Shown piece after piece: positions 5,733 through 6,014 of a stretch of 6,014 bases of DNA. The number at the start of each line of letters is the position of its first letter. Positions within the stretch are counted from its first letter, which is position 1. The position numbers and the translations under genes were made by a program. The notes beneath the pieces are model-generated. The model saw only the letters and a list, made by a program, of their open reading frames with translations. It did not search any database and was not told the DNA's origin. Origin of the DNA: an uncultured Coriobacteriales bacterium (GTDB lineage Bacteria > Actinomycetota > Coriobacteriia > Coriobacteriales > Atopobiaceae); NCBI GenBank assembly GCA_946530775.1, contig CAMNAH010000075.1, forward strand, positions 1-6,014, in the 5' to 3' direction.

Positions 5733-5765
5733 TGCCCGTATCCTTTCTCGAACGTATCGGATTGA

Positions 5766-6014
5766 CTATGCGAATTCGAGGCACATCTCGGTGAAGTCCG
5801 CGTAAGCCTGCTCAAAACTGCCCTCCACGGGCTCCATGCCGGCCAGCCTCATGGCCTCGCGCGTGAGCTCGGCGCAGTGGTAGTGCGCCCACAGCTTGGG
5901 CGCCTGGAAGAGAAGGCGCAGGTAGAGGTCGGTCGCGGCCTTCTCGTCGATGCCGCACTGGCGCTCGAGCAGCTCCGTGATAGGCGCGAGCATCTGCGCG
6001 AAGGCGCGCTTGAA
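5766..6014 (-). CDS. C-terminal 82 residues of an unidentified helical protein, cut by window edge
   Basis: The frame is open from the right edge to a TAG stop at 5766-5768. An internal ATG at 5993 exists, but codons upstream of it (FKRAFAQ) remain open and no binding site precedes it, so the true start is probably outside the window. The visible part is almost wholly predicted helix, with a hydrophobic stretch around LYLRLLFQAPKLWAHYHC followed by ELTREAMRLAG and an acidic tail ending EMCLEFA. Length and character would suit the C-terminal dimerisation region of a TetR-type regulator, which might then control the adjacent decarboxylase-cupin gene, but no DNA-binding domain is visible and I do not recognise the family. 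It ends 33 bp before the decarboxylase-cupin start on the same strand, which suggests one operon. Confidence 0.6.
   Translation of the reverse strand, partial: FKRAFAQMLAPITELLERQCGIDEKAATDLYLRLLFQAPKLWAHYHCAELTREAMRLAGMEPVEGSFEQAYADFTEMCLEFA

Noticed and set aside
4956..5765. A 269-codon plus-strand open frame opposite the decarboxylase-cupin gene
   Set aside because: The minus-strand frame carries intact decarboxylase and cupin motifs; the plus frame is its shadow.

Overview
The window is GC-rich (roughly 60-65% by eye). It has strong AAGGAG-type ribosome binding sites and short intergenic gaps. The protein types (Firmicute-style rhamnulokinase, DUF2798-like membrane protein, carboxymuconolactone decarboxylase-cupin fusion) suggest a high-GC anaerobic gut bacterium, most plausibly a coriobacterium (Collinsella/Olsenella-like Actinomycetota). 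That placement is inference; no rRNA or lineage marker is present. It reads as ordinary chromosome: no transposase, phage gene, tRNA or CRISPR array was found.

Left part (1-1697): the 5' half of a rhamnulokinase gene (rhaB) runs leftwards out of the window. An AraC-family regulator diverges from it. The AT-rich gap between them carries a candidate rhaB promoter and two identical 9-bp boxes exactly 21 bp apart, the geometry expected of an AraC-type operator. The simplest model is a rhamnose-utilisation locus whose regulator binds upstream of rhaB. A RidA-type enamine/imine deaminase gene converges on the regulator with only 5 bp between the stop codons.

Middle part (2169-4797): a membrane-embedded M50/site-2-protease-like zinc metalloprotease overlaps the start of an EamA/DMT-family transporter gene by 8 nt, so the two are probably translationally coupled. 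A separate small four-helix membrane protein resembling DUF2798 follows, with its own leader and promoter-like sequence.

Right part (4798-6014): an AT-rich gap between convergent genes holds the most unusual structure in the window. It contains two tandem palindromic repeat units of about 74-bp period. They can fold either as two consecutive long hairpins or as a tight four-way cloverleaf around a perfect 14-bp terminator-like stem. The element has imperfect terminal inverted repeats and a 5-bp flanking direct repeat, so it may be a small non-autonomous mobile element serving as a bidirectional terminator. Beyond it, on the minus strand, lie a carboxymuconolactone decarboxylase-cupin fusion and, 33 bp upstream in the same direction, the C-terminal end of an unidentified helical protein cut by the window edge.
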